Shown: piece after piece, positions 1 to 11,470 of the stretch
How positions within the stretch are numbered: position 1 is the first letter of the stretch
Layout of the letters: every line of letters begins with the position of its first letter
Origin: Pipra filicauda
Taxonomy: Eukaryota > Chordata > Aves > Passeriformes > Pipridae
Direction: 5' to 3'
DNA length: 64,000 bases
Assembly (NCBI RefSeq): GCF_003945595.2
Contig: NW_024104295.1
Location: 1,302,001 to 1,366,000 of the forward strand
Program-made: the position numbers and the translations under genes
The notes under the pieces: generated by a model
Told to the model about the DNA's origin: nothing
Databases searched by the model: none
Seen by the model: the letters and a program-made list of their open reading frames with translations, nothing else

Positions 1-3000
1 GCCAATGGAGATGCGTATTTGAAACCTGTAGGCCAAGATTCTGTTCAAGTAGCTGAAGCCAAACTTCTTCAAGGTACCTGCCTTTATCCCTGGATTATCT
101 ATGGAACTTGCGCTAGTAGAGCTGATTTACTAGACCTGGTTGATTTACTATCCCAGTTAATGCACCTTGGGGAAATGCACAGTATTAAAATATTTTTGCC
201 TGTATCTGGTGCCCAAGGTGAAGTGCAGAATTAACCATCTTTTAATGTGCACAATAAAGTTAATCTGAAAAATAAAAGAGTATTTTGTGATGCACAGAAG
301 TATTGCTTACTGTTAACATTATAGAGCTGTGATAAGGTGGATTTTTTTTTTAAATAATCTTTCTAAAGATTATTTGTTTATCTTTTAAGAAGCAATGGCA
401 CTGATCCTATAAAAGTCCCTAATTGCTAATTTTTTGTGACAACAAACTCTATTATGATATTCAACCTTCAATTGTTAAGTGTTAGTTCTCTTTGCACTTT
501 TACTGCCCTACCTGTCCTGATAACAAAAATTTGCTGTATTGTGCAAGGTGCCTGTATTGACTTTAGCCATTGTCTTTAGAGAGTGTGCGTGTCTGTTCAT
601 CACGTGAGATGAATAACGGAGCTGGCTCATCGCTGTGTCAGCAAGCTAAGTCCCTCTTCCATGACCGTAATTCTCCAGCTCTAAACACACTTGACAGTTA
701 GCTGGTGACCTCAGAAAGTCTTTTCATCTCTGACTCCACAAGTGGTAGCATGACTGCTGGGACGGTGTTTTGGCAAGGATAATAATAGCTTAAAACACAT
801 TGAGTTTAAAAGCAGACATCTAAATGCATTTGTCCAAATGACAAAGATGAGATAGTTCATGAAGTCTCACGCACAGCTGCAGTAACTGGTACATGAACAG
901 TCACTGTTTGGCTTCTCTTCTTCTGGTTTCCAAATATTTTTTTCCCTGATCTTTGCTATTTAAGTAACAGAAACTTATGTCTGGTATTTAAGTGAATTCC
1001 AGGTGCTGGCAAAACAGCTAACACATTTCTTTATGTACAGTAAAGAGGTTTTATTACATCCATCAGCAAAACCTCTAAGCATTTTTAGTGGGATCTATGC
1101 TGCTGTTATGGTCTAATGCATTAGAAAAGCCAAAAGGGAAAATGAATTATTGTCAGATTTTTGGTGGGCAGGGCAGTCTTTTAGATCTGCAGAGGGATTC
1201 CCTTGTTCTGCTGAGAGCAGCCTGGATATGTGGGTGAATCCTGGTTTCATCCTACACTCCTCACTTGGAGCTCAGCGACCTTTTGCTGCATGTTGTTTGT
1301 CGCTTGAAGAAAGCTTAGATCTGGGAATAACAGTAGTGAATGGGGTTTTTGGTGAGGTAGAAGAGGCTGGTATGAAACTAAACCAAGACTTCTATCTTAT
1401 GTTTCTTTTTTTTTTTTTTTTTAAAACCTAGGGAGAGTGAGGGATGGAGTGCAGCAGCCATACTTTGGACCAGATTCTTTACAAGAATTGTATTCCACTT
1501 AGATTAAAAAATTGAGCATGGATTTCAGGGCAGTGTTTCTATAGCCCCTTGACTCTAATCTATTAAAGATTATTCAGTTTAAAAATTGTGCCTCTGAAAT
1601 TCATGGTGATTATAAGAGACTTAATGCTGACAAGAGCTTAGAGAGGGCAGTCATCTGAACATCCTGGTGAGCCCTGATGGGAATGACATATTCTCAGAAG
1701 AGCTTTCTGGAAAGCCTAGGAAGCAAGTGAAGTGTACATATAGCAATTCTTGCTCTTCAAAGCCTAGGTCCATGACAGACCACATGCAAAAATAGGTAGA
1801 AATGGATGTTGGCCCTTGTGAGAGAATTGTAACTATTCTTCATCATATAAACACAGGAAGATCCAAAAGGGATTCAAACTTGGATCAAGTCGTGCTTCTG
1901 CAATGTCCTACACCACTGGGCAAAGGAGCAGGTAAACTGTGAGGTGCCACATGCCGGCTCACACTGTGCTGCATTTGAAGTGGTGTCTTGGCTGATATCT
2001 AGCCAAATGCCTCAGCTGCTCATACAAATGATTCAGTGCAAATCAATGAGATTTTCTAGACACAAGCAGTTAATATTTCAACAAGCTACTGCAGATGAAA
2101 TTGCTGTGTCAGATTGCACAGCAAAGAGAGCAGTTGCCCTTGTTCAGAAAATTCTATGCCTGGAGAGTTTTCAGACCTTCCCATTTCAATTATCTGAAAA
2201 ATTCTGCTTTCAGATCGACTTTGAAATGTTCAGGATCTCTGTGTACGAGTCTTTTTTTGACATTGTTTTTCTAGTTTGGAAGAATCAAAGATGAAACATG
2301 GTGTTTTCTACCCCCTGGCAAACCTCAGGAGGCATATTACTGCTACAGACTTCGCTCTGGTTCTGCAACTGTCCTAATGTATGTAACTGTATATTAGGAT
2401 AAGAGGTCATTGCTATCATTCAGGTCTTTCTGAGAAACTTTTTGCTGGATGCTCTTTTTGCCCAAGCATAGTCATGCGTGTGTGGATGCATTTTATTTTT
2501 CCAGATGATTTTCCAAGGAGAAAAGCTGCACGCTGTTCCTTCCTTCCCTACATGGAGAAGTTGTCATATTCCCAGAAAATGTCTACCTTGAAACATCTCA
2601 GTCCAATAACAATGAAAAAAAGCAGATTAAGTTTTACACCACAATTTAATTCAACAAAACATATTTTTAAAAGAAATAGTTTGATTCTGTAAAAGAAAAG
2701 CATGCCAGCAAAGCACAAAAGCTTCTCAACCCATGTCTGCCACTTTTGTCCCCACCCTTCTAAAAGAAGTCTGTGTCACCCAAAGGACACAGTCCTGGGC
2801 TTTTGGCCATATCCTGGACTTGAATTCCCACATAGAAGAGCATTTACTTAGGAAAATAATACCATGTGGCAGCCAGTAGGCATAATACTACCTCTGCTGC
2901 CAGAATGTACTGACTGTAAATGAAGCTGTGGCAGATGGCCTGAAATGTTTCAGTGCTTTCTTTTGTGAACCAGGATTACCCAATTAATTTATACTATGGT

Positions 3001-4044
3001 GCACTGGGTCGTTTTATCAGGTTTAGTCAGACATGTGGGATGCACTGGGTCTAACTGCTGATCAAGCAGGGTCTGCAGGTGGGGTAGGGGCAGCTTACAG
3101 CCAAATCCCTGAGACATCAGGCTCCTGGTGGGGTGAGATGAAAGAAGGAAGGGGCCAGTGGTGAGAAGGAATATGGGATCATGCCTCAGGACACCAGGGA
3201 CAAAGCCTGTTGGAATGAGAAGAAATGGATTCTTGGTTCAAATTGTGACCGAGTCCACCGAGCAGTCCTGTTTTAGAGAAGGGTGGCATTTTACTTGGTA
3301 ATGAAGCTTCTATATGCACTATACCTGCAGAAGTAGCTTTATTTTACTGCTTATGGGATGTTGCCGTCATGCATGGTACTTGGTAGATAGTGCGAAAGAC
3401 CGGTAGGACCTTTTTGTTGTGATTAGAAAAATATGTAGGTGAACAAAAAGATTATTTTCCTTAAGAATGCGATGATGCATAAGGAGATTTGGTATAGCTT
3501 AGGCACAAAATGTATGGGGAAGAAAACAGTCAAATATGTCATCAATATTTTGTCATTTTGGATAGAGAGAGGCTAGTGCAATCACTTTAGTTTGGCAGAA
3601 AAAAATGAGCAGCTATAATTTTGATAGGTTTATTAGAAGTGACTTTGAAGTGTAACCTAGTAAATACAGCCCATCAAACCAGAATTAGGCCAGCTGCATA
3701 TTACTGGAATAGCTCAAGGAAAATGTCCTTGTCTGTTCTATCCTCTTCTCTGAGTACATGTTTTCACTCAGTTAAGAAAAGTCAGTGGAATTGCATTTAA
3801 AAGTGTTGTCACTTCACAGTCTGTCACAGGGCTTTTGCCAGCTCCCTTCAAAAGAAGTTGGTGCCTATAACTGTGCCAGCTGGTTGATCAGATCATCCCG
3901 CTGCTTTACTAGAGAATCTAAATATACAGCAGTACGAGCTGAAATGTGTCTGCTGTCCTGTTTTGCAGCTATTCTGCATTTGAATGAAGAACTACTTTCT
4001 CATGAAAGCAGTACTGAAGCTCTCTCTATCTTTCTGTTCTATAG
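1..4044 (+). other. GPR158: Intron (3' part) upstream of the first GPR158 exon in the window
   Basis: No coding exon of GPR158 was found here. The preceding exon, which should encode TM1-TM2 and end just before VVILYF, is not visible in any + frame and presumably lies upstream. The segment ends with a pyrimidine-rich tract and a TAG acceptor at 4042-4044. It holds a T17 tract at 1406-1422 and no recognisable repeat family. The open frames at 19-234, 1150-1431, 1944-2294 and 2474-2692 lack recognisable domains and are taken as chance. Confidence 0.8.
1406..1422. repeat. T17 homopolymer
   Basis: An uninterrupted T run preceded by ATGTTTC and followed by AAAACC. No adjoining retrocopy is recognised. 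Confidence 0.75.
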
Positions 4045-4154
4045 GTTGTCATTTTGTATTTTGAGCCAAGTGTATTTCGCTGTGTTCTCCTAAGATGGGT
4101 TCGTCTTCTGGGCTTTGCTACTGTTTATGGAACTGTGACGCTCAAGCTGCACAG
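4045..4154 (+). CDS. GPR158: GPR158 coding exon: end of TM2, first extracellular loop, TM3
   Basis: This exon encodes 36 codons plus two bases. It begins VVILYFEPS, the end of TM2 and ECL1. The conserved cysteine codon of TM3 is at 4081-4083 (FRC), the class C partner of the ECL2 cysteine. The rest of TM3 runs to TLKLH, and the exon ends with AG, the first two bases of an arginine codon completed by G at 31851. The acceptor is a pyrimidine-rich run ending in TAG at 4042-4044. The donor is AG|GTATTT at 4155. The reading frame and residues agree with GPR158 family TM3 as I know it, and the frame continues exactly into the next exon 27.7 kb downstream. The start is set by the splice acceptor, not by a start codon. 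Confidence 0.95.
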
Positions 4155-5609
4155 GTATTTCACGTATTAATTTCCATCTCTGTGGGAGTATGTGCAATCT
4201 GTGTGGGTACTTAGATGGAAGAGCTGCAGATATTATCATAAACAAGTGCCGTTTCTGATTTTAAAACCACTGTGTATTTCTCCTCAATTTTCCTGTTCAA
4301 ATTATATGCTGCTAATTGCCAGTCGAGAGCTATGAATGCAGACAGGATTTGATGAAAATATATACATCAACTGTAAAATTGTGCAAGAACCCCTTTTCAT
4401 AGAAGGTGAATGTGTTTTCCTTGAATATAGAAAATACAGAAGCGTTCATAGAGTGATCAAAAGTTTCCCTGTGAAGTGTTCATAGATAGATGCTTTTGAA
4501 GTGTTTAGGTACAGCAATGGTGGCTAAAATAATAGACTATGGTATATGTGCTTACTGTGTTTTCTTATGTCTCTTAAGTCAAGGGCTGCTTTCTTCAGGC
4601 AATCACAGCAGACAGGCTACACACTCACAAGCATCCGTACCTGCCAGCAAAAATGTGTGGGAAATTCTGGATTCCAGAGGGTTGGCAGTGTGTTCACATT
4701 TGATTCAGAGATTTAAGGTCGAGAGGCCCAATTCCCACTTCTACAGTCCCTTTAAAAATTTAAACCTTTTTTGTATATGCTGTATAAAATCCTAATGCTT
4801 TTTCCTCTTGAAACTTTAATGAAAAAAATTACTGATACATTTTGCAAGTATTTTTATTCAAGCAAAGAGATAAGCAGTATATTGATACTTGGACGTATTG
4901 GATGAAGTACACTTGCTCATCTTTTTATCTTAGTTTCATTACTGTGCTGGCATGTTATATAGAGGAGGTTTGATATTATGCTCATAAACTGAATAAGAAC
5001 TAAAAATATCTTGTGTTTCATGATGCATATTGACTTGTCACATTTTAGGTGAAAAACCATGCTTTCCCATTGAAATAGAGTCTCTTCTTGCATGTCCCTT
5101 TTATTTGTGTCCCTGAGTACAAGTGTACACTTTGGCTACTAAACTGATTGTAAAGTGCTATGTCTGACCACATGTTTGCCTTGAAATTGATCCAGAAAAT
5201 CCCACACCCTCATGGTATTTTCTGGGATGAACAATTTCTGATGCACAAAGTAAAACAACTAGAGCACTATAGACAAGAGAGAACCAGTGACTTTGCTTGG
5301 ATCTTTGTTATCTGTAACTCAGATATAGAGAAACAGCCTAAGACTGTGGGCAGTTCATGTTGTCATTGCAGTTCTGCTATCCTACAAGGTTTTTTATATG
5401 ATTTTGCATGATGTGAGGAAGCAGTTGATCTTCCATTCATATGAAGCGAGGGCAGGCTGCAAAATTGGGCAGAAAGTCTTGCACTTCTGCTTTGCTCATT
5501 CAGCTGTTCGGTGTTACTTGGCACCTGTGCTGACAGGGTGATCAAACAGGACAAAGATTGAATAAGAAACCAAGAATGAACTATATCCTTGTTCTTGATC
5601 AGCACAAAG

Positions 5610-6195
5610 CCATGAAGGCTAGCAGCAGAATGGCCTGTATCAATAGGACAGTAGACAGAAGGCTGAGGGAAGTGATTATTCTCCTTTACTCAGCACACCT
5701 TAGACCATATCTGCAATGATGTGTCCAGACATCAGTAAACTTGGGTGAGTTCAGTGAAAGGCCATCGAAATGGTCAGGGCTTGAAGCACTTGTTCTGCAA
5801 GGAGAGGTTGAGGCTTGTACGGCCTGGAGAAGAGATGGCATCGGAGGGGCCTAACAGCAGCTATCCAACAGCTACAAGGAGGTGGAGTCATGTTCTCTAC
5901 AGTGATGTATATTGGGAGAACAAAAGATAATGACAAATTAAAATAGGAGATTTCAATTTTATACAATATAAATTAATATTAGGGTCAGCGATATACAAGG
6001 AAAGCATTTTCAGTATCAGGGTGCTTAAGCCATGGAACTGGTTGCTCATGGGGTTATGAATTTCCGTACTTGGAGGTTTTCAAGACCCAACTGGATAAAA
6101 CTCTGAGCAACCTGGTATGGATTCACCGTTAAGCCTGCTGTGAGCATTGGATGGCCACTTGAGGTAATTCCAACTTGAAAAATTCTGTATTCCTT
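5610..6195 (+). mobile_element. CR1 LINE fragment, sense orientation, 3' end
   Basis: The first part matches the end of the CR1 ORF2 (reverse transcriptase C-terminal tail), in the region coding for GCI..S..SR.REVI.PLYS. It is recognisable as GCCTGTATCAA followed by GAAGTGATTATTCTCCTTTAC, although frameshifts and stops break the frame. The later part carries the CR1 3' UTR pattern (GGAGGTTTTCAAGACCCAACTGGATAAA, CTGAGCAACCTGGT) and a decayed terminus near AATTCCAACTTGAAAAATTCTGT. The copy is old and 5'-truncated, as is usual for CR1. No target-site duplication is expected for this family. Confidence 0.85.
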
Positions 6196-7276
6196 TGTGA
6201 AATGTGAAGAGGGAAAAAAGCCTATTTAATATATCATTCTAGAATTACTTTCTCTAGGAATCTGTCTTTTGTTTTCCACACAGATAACCTGATTATACAT
6301 TTCCTACATTCATGATGTTGTGGGGATTTTTGGTACAGAATATTTCAGTCACAGAGTGTGTCTTGCAAAAGACTGAGTCAAATTAGATGTATGTTTTATT
6401 GTATACACTGACAGCAGTTATGCTGATTAGGAAAAATGTGGTGCTAATAGAAATTTGGTAGAAAATTTTGCAGATCTAATTCAACCCACAGGCCTTACAG
6501 GGTTGAGAAATGGGTTACTGCAGACACCACAAATATTCATGGCAAGACTGGTTCCCTCCTGCAGCTCAGCTGTGTCTTGCCTGGGGGAAGAACCAATTGC
6601 TAGCAAGGAACTTGCGATTTTTCTGCGTTTAATGGGAGAACCAATATTGTGTAAAGACAGCTATTAATGATAACAAGAAAGTCTAAAGCTGTAGTTCTCA
6701 ACAAATGAGGTGCTTTGAGTAGCAGCGGAGCATGAAGATTAACCAAAGCCAGGTAGGAGTCACTGGAAACACTTGTTTTCTTTGTAGCTTTTTTTTCTTT
6801 TTTGTCCTGTAGCTCCTCACTTCCTAAGGAGATCTCAGAGGTTTTGTTAGGGTCAAGCATCAAGGAGAAGTTAGAAAAGTAGTCAAAAGCAGATGCTTAA
6901 GGAAGAGTAAAAGAACTAGGAAATCATGTACTGATTCATTCTTTGAACACCTGTCACAGTTTCTACAGTGCCTCATCTTAAATTGCCTCTTTCTTATTCA
7001 TTGTGCATTTTTAAAATAACGAGCTGATGTTTGTGGGGGTGGAAGGATGGGGGGTAAGGAAATGAGCTTAATTTAAGAAATCTAGCTGTAGAGCCATGAA
7101 CATAAATTACAATACTTTCCTTAACAATGAATTCTTCAAAATAATTATCTCAAGAAATAATGATATTTCAAATTTAACCTTTTGGGTTTAAAGGATCTGC
7201 TGATTTTGCACCTTTCAGTGTATTTGTGTGAGTGAGGAGACTGTGTCCTTTTTCAAGCCCTGTATTTTATGAACAG

Positions 7277-7327
7277 GTTATCTCATTATTTTTAATAGCA
7301 AGGAATTATTTTTAATAATGAGATAAC
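7277..7327. repeat. Perfect 14-bp inverted repeat with internal direct repeat
   Basis: GTTATCTCATTATT at 7277-7290 is the exact reverse complement of 7314-7327, separated by 23 nt. ATTATTTTTAATA also occurs twice in the same orientation across the structure. It could be a chance AT-rich hairpin, or the terminal part of a very small decayed DNA transposon. No family is recognised. Confidence 0.6.
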
Positions 7328-7399
7328 TTCTGTCATCTTGACATCAGGATTAATACAGAATCCTTAATTCTGGATCAAAGCATAAGAGTGAAAGAGAGT

Positions 7400-7443
7400 T
7401 ATATACATACAGACAAATGTATGTATGTGTGTGTGTATACATA
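7400..7443. repeat. Simple repeat, (ATAC/GTAT/TG)n
   Basis: A degenerate run of alternating purine and pyrimidine (ATACATAC, then GTATGTATGTGTGTGTGTATAC) inside the large intron. It is an ordinary microsatellite. Confidence 0.8.
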
Positions 7444-7812
7444 GGATAGCTTACAGACATTTGAGGAAAATGAAACCCAAGAACGGTGTCTCTAGTTTGT
7501 AGGAGTCTCCATTTCTTATATTACTAAGAGAAACAGAGAAGACTGGGAAAGTGAGGAGAATCAGAAGGTATGGAGAAGGTAATGTTCCAGGTATGGGAAA
7601 CATGGCAATGACATAAAATTACTTTTTTTTGTGAGTAGTGAGGGTGGGATGGACGTGTTAGTGGGAGAACAAGATGTTAACACTATGAGGCAATTCTGCA
7701 CTTCATCTAAATGCTGTGCTGAGATTACACTGCTGTGCCTTGCCATCTGGTACAGTTGGAGCAAGTAGTGGACCTTCCTACAGATCTTTGTAGGTGAGAA
7801 AGAAAGAAGGAG

Positions 7813-7960
7813 AAAAGCAGTATAGATAGCATCAGGTGCTCAGGGATATGATTTAGTGTGGCACATGGTTTAGTGGTTGATCTGTCAGTGTTAGGTTTAT
7901 GGTTGGACTTGATGATCTTAAGGGTCTTTTCCACCCTAAATGATTCAATGATTCTATGAT
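7813..7960 (+). mobile_element. CR1 LINE 3' terminus, sense orientation
   Basis: This short tail matches the avian CR1 3' UTR: a GGCACATGGTTTAGTGGTTG stretch, GTGTTAGGTTTATGGTTGGA, then TTGATGATCTTAAGGGTCTTTTCCACCC, ending in TAAATGATTCAATGATTCTATGAT. The terminal ATTCTATG-type octamers are characteristic of the family. The ERV-L-like LTR starts directly after the octamers. Confidence 0.92.
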
Positions 7961-8454
7961 TGTGTGGGTCATGGTTCAGTATCTGATCGAAGAGGAGACT
8001 CGTGCTAGCAGAGAACCCAAAGAAGATGTTGATTTGCTCCTTGAAGCATCAATGGCGAGGACATGGTTAATTTTTGCATCAGCCAGGAGGGGCACAGCCA
8101 GGAGCCTGGGGTTATTGGATACCACCTCATGGCATGTGCGGGGGGATGGAGGGGTTTTTTCTGGCTTTACCGGGGTGTGCGATTGGGTGGCACATGGTGA
8201 GCGCTCACATGTGAATTGTTTGCCTCTCTTGTACACTCTGTTATTAGTTCTGTTGTTGTTACTGTTCATTTTCTTATTTCATTGCTGTTTCTACTAAATT
8301 GTGCTTATCTCAACCTATGATCTTTGCATTTTTGTTCCTGCAATTCTTCTCTCCATCCCACTGCAGGGGGAGATGGGTGTGAGCGAGTGGCACACGGTCT
8401 GAGGTGTTTCAGGGGGAACGCTAAATTGGGGAATATCATTCCGAAACCATGACA
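7961..8454 (+). mobile_element. Solo LTR of an avian ERV-L-type endogenous retrovirus (decayed)
   Basis: The element starts TGTGTGGGTCATGGTTCAG and ends CCGAAACCATGACA. These are imperfect inverted termini with the TG...CA ends of an LTR. The interior contains the stretch TGTGCTTATCTCAACCTATGAT, a T-rich region, and CATCCCACTGCAGGGGGAG followed by GTGAGCGAG, a pattern I associate with avian ERV-L LTRs that end in AAACCAYGACA. No gag, pol or env sequence flanks it, so it is a solo LTR formed by recombination or a remnant. A clear target duplication is not visible (ATGAT on the left, AATGG on the right). The 113-codon frame within it is not a gene. Confidence 0.8.
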
Positions 8455-10959
8455 AATGGCTCTTCTCATAGCTAAAGGTGGGAAAGAAGATATAGATGAT
8501 CCTGTCTAAAAGTGGCTAGTGGGAATGTGGTGCAGAAAGGGCAGAACGTGCCTTGGCAACTGGAACCTGTACAGTTGGATGGTCCCTAGACCAATATTTC
8601 ACAGGCTGTAGTGCCAATAGATGATAGTTCTGTAGTGCCAATACACCACTACCCAATGTTTCCATGACACCAGGCACTAGTGATGAAGCACTGCAGAGAG
8701 TAGTTTTGTCTTGGAGTAGTGGTTACTGTGTAACCTCAGCTTAAGTGGGCAAGGAAAGCGAGATGAGCAGCAGCGGTAGTGGTGAGCCCCCCTGTTTTTT
8801 TTTAAATGAGTCAGACCCTCGTGGTCTTTTAGGTTAACACTCAAAAAAAGTGGGACATATACTTTCTATTAAATTATTCTTTTTTCTTATGGAAGGTGAG
8901 AGTGAAATGGCTTCAAACAGATGCATTCACTGTTGGATTTTGCTACTGGATGTGGTTTCTGTAATGGTTGTTATCTCATGTGAAACAAAAGGGGGGAAAA
9001 TTCAAGGCAGATGATAATGTTGCAAAAATGCAGTGTCCAGAGTGCTGGTCTGTTACTGTTTCATTGAATTGTTTGAGTTTTACTGCTTTAACTTGACTGA
9101 CAGGAATATGTGTTTGAGTATGTTTGCGAGACAGGAAAAGGAGTGGTTTGGTCAAGCTGTAGAGATGTTTACACCATAGGGACTTCTTATAACTATTCCA
9201 GCCATTTGTCTATCTCTTCCCTAGAAGTGGCATATTTTAGCACCAGAGGTTGTACACACTGAATCCTACAAAGCTTTGTGAAAAAACGTGATGGGGCAGA
9301 AAACAGACCTTATGCATGTCCTCACAGACCAAAGGCTGAAACCCACAGCATCAGTAGGTCCTTCTCTGTCTGATATGTCATTGGTGATCAGTGGGGCACA
9401 TGGTGCTGGTGGCTCCCACACTATGCCTCAGGCCTGACTGCTGGAGGAAGTGGCAGAGAAACAGGGATTTTAAGGGCTGGGGGCAGACTGAAAGATTGGG
9501 AGATGCAGTTTAGGGAGGGTGGGAGCTGGACTTGCTGCAAAAGTGTATGCACATACAGTAGGAGCTCATAAGGAACAAAATGTTACTAATTAGACTGGTC
9601 ATGGAAAAATCTGCTTTCTTGTTATCATATCTTAACCTAATTAATTAATTTCCTGGGTCTAATTTATTTCTTATCTGCTGCAAACCTTTGCTACTATATT
9701 TAATTATTTTTATGGTATAGAAAAAACCGGGGCTTTAGACAGTAAATTTCATATAGCATTCCTCCGTGATGCACATTCAAGATTAAATTCTCATTTTTGT
9801 AGTTCTTCCAGATTAAATGAGTCTCATTCTGTTGTGTTGTGGCCTTTTTCCCAATAAAATCTACATTATTAAAATCCTACTTAGCTCTTTTGTATCCCTA
9901 CCATTCTCAAGCAATAACTAGCCTTAACTAGACAGCATAATGTTTCAGTTTTGTATTTCTGAATAAAGTATCTACTTTCTTATGTATAAACTAATAAAAT
10001 GCAGCACAACTGTTACAAAAACACAGTGCAGAATTAATCTTGATGGAGCACAATGTAGAAGTGGGACTAATAAACATTATCTTAAAGAAAAAAAGTCAAC
10101 AGCATATAAGATTATTAGAGCACTGTGATCCTCAAACTATTCTCATCCATATTCCTATTAATATTTAATTTATATAAAAATTTTGTAGATACAGCTGTAC
10201 AGTTCCATGGGCTGTTTGTTTAATCACCTTAATATAGCAAACATTCTTCCTTATCATAGTAGACTGAATTTGGCTAGGAAAGTTCAAAGAGAAGATAAAG
10301 AAAGTATCTGGTGTTCTAATATTAAATTATATTGCTATCATGTGTAGAAAAACCCAGCAGTGGGTTGGAAGGCCCTCTGTAATGATCCACAGGTATCACA
10401 AGACCTTTCAGATGTCTTTTGATGGCATGCAAGAGCACCGTGGCAAATAATGGGAGAAAGGACTGGTTTTACACATCAGATTATATGATAGCAGAAGGGT
10501 TGCAGAACTAGAACTGGAACCTATCCTTTCTGAGACCTTATCCAAGTCCAGGACCCCCCCAAGGTGGCAAAACTTTGTGCTGTGATGCAGTACCTTCCAG
10601 GTAGGTGTGCATTTGTGCATGCATCAGCAGTACAAGTAATATAGCTCTACAGACTGGGCTTTTTCTCATTACGTGGGAAGGACAGAATTGGTCCATGGAA
10701 CAAGGTATCTCTGCTGGGTGGAATTATGGCATGAAAGAGAAACCAGGCATTGCACTGCAATACTTGAGTTACAGGCTATTTGTGGAGGAGTGTGAAGAAG
10801 GGAGTTAACTATGTGACTCACACCCAGGGGCTGATCACAGTTGAGTGGAAGGAGGGGTTTGCAGATCACATACACTGATTGTCAGTGAAAAATCATGACT
10901 GGAGAGGAGGCTTCTGGTGGGCTACTGTGAAGGATGAGGAATAAGCCTGATACTATTTA

Positions 10960-11470
10960 GCATTTTGAGTTGCAATGAAGAACCAAGCAAAAAATGATTA
11001 CACATAAAATTTGTGGATAACACAAACCTTGGTGAAATGGTAAATTTTGTTTCAGAAAGTATAGTAATGAAAAGTAATCTTTATTAGAATTATAGAATAT
11101 CTTGAGTTAGAAGGGATCATTGAAGTCCAACACCTGGCTGGTGTTTGAGGGCTGGGAAAATGCTTGATACTGTGATTTTTAGATCAGCAAGAAGATTGAA
11201 AGATGACTTCTTATGAGGTGTATAAGCAAGCAGGAAGAGGAAAAGTAGTCACAAAAGACTCTTTAATCTATTGGACTGAGGTTTAATAAGATCTGGTAGC
11301 GGGAAGCCAAAGCTAGAGAAATTCAAATGAGCAATCTGGCACAAGTTTTTCTCAGAAGGGTGCTTAGCTGTTGAAAAAATCCAACAGGAGAAATGAGAAA
11401 TTTTTTGTGCTGCTTTCAGTTCAAGACTGAATCCTTTTTTGGAAGATTCTGTAGTTAACTACTACTACAA
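10960..11470 (+). mobile_element. Possible ancient CR1/L3-type LINE remnant
   Basis: Around 11008-11040 the sequence AAATTTGTGGATAACACAAACCTTGG resembles the CR1 reverse-transcriptase segment encoding FADDTKLGG. The stretch at 11180-11470 has the feel of an old LINE 3' UTR (glutamine/lysine-rich, GGCACAAGTTTTTCTCAGAAGG). The match is weak and may be two separate pieces. It is interrupted near 11091 by a younger CR1 end in the opposite orientation. Confidence 0.35.
11091..11140 (-). mobile_element. CR1 3' terminus, antisense, very short
   Basis: ATTATAGAATATCTTGAGTTAGAAGGGATCATTGAAGTCCAACACCTGGCTGG-type text reads as the reverse complement of the last ~50 bp of CR1 (CCAGGTTGGACT..ATGATCCCTTC..A). 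The copy is extremely 5'-truncated. Confidence 0.6.

Noticed and set aside
7956..8297. 113-codon frame with a hydrophobic C-terminal run
   Set aside because: It lies entirely within the solo LTR. The hydrophobic run comes from a T-rich LTR segment.
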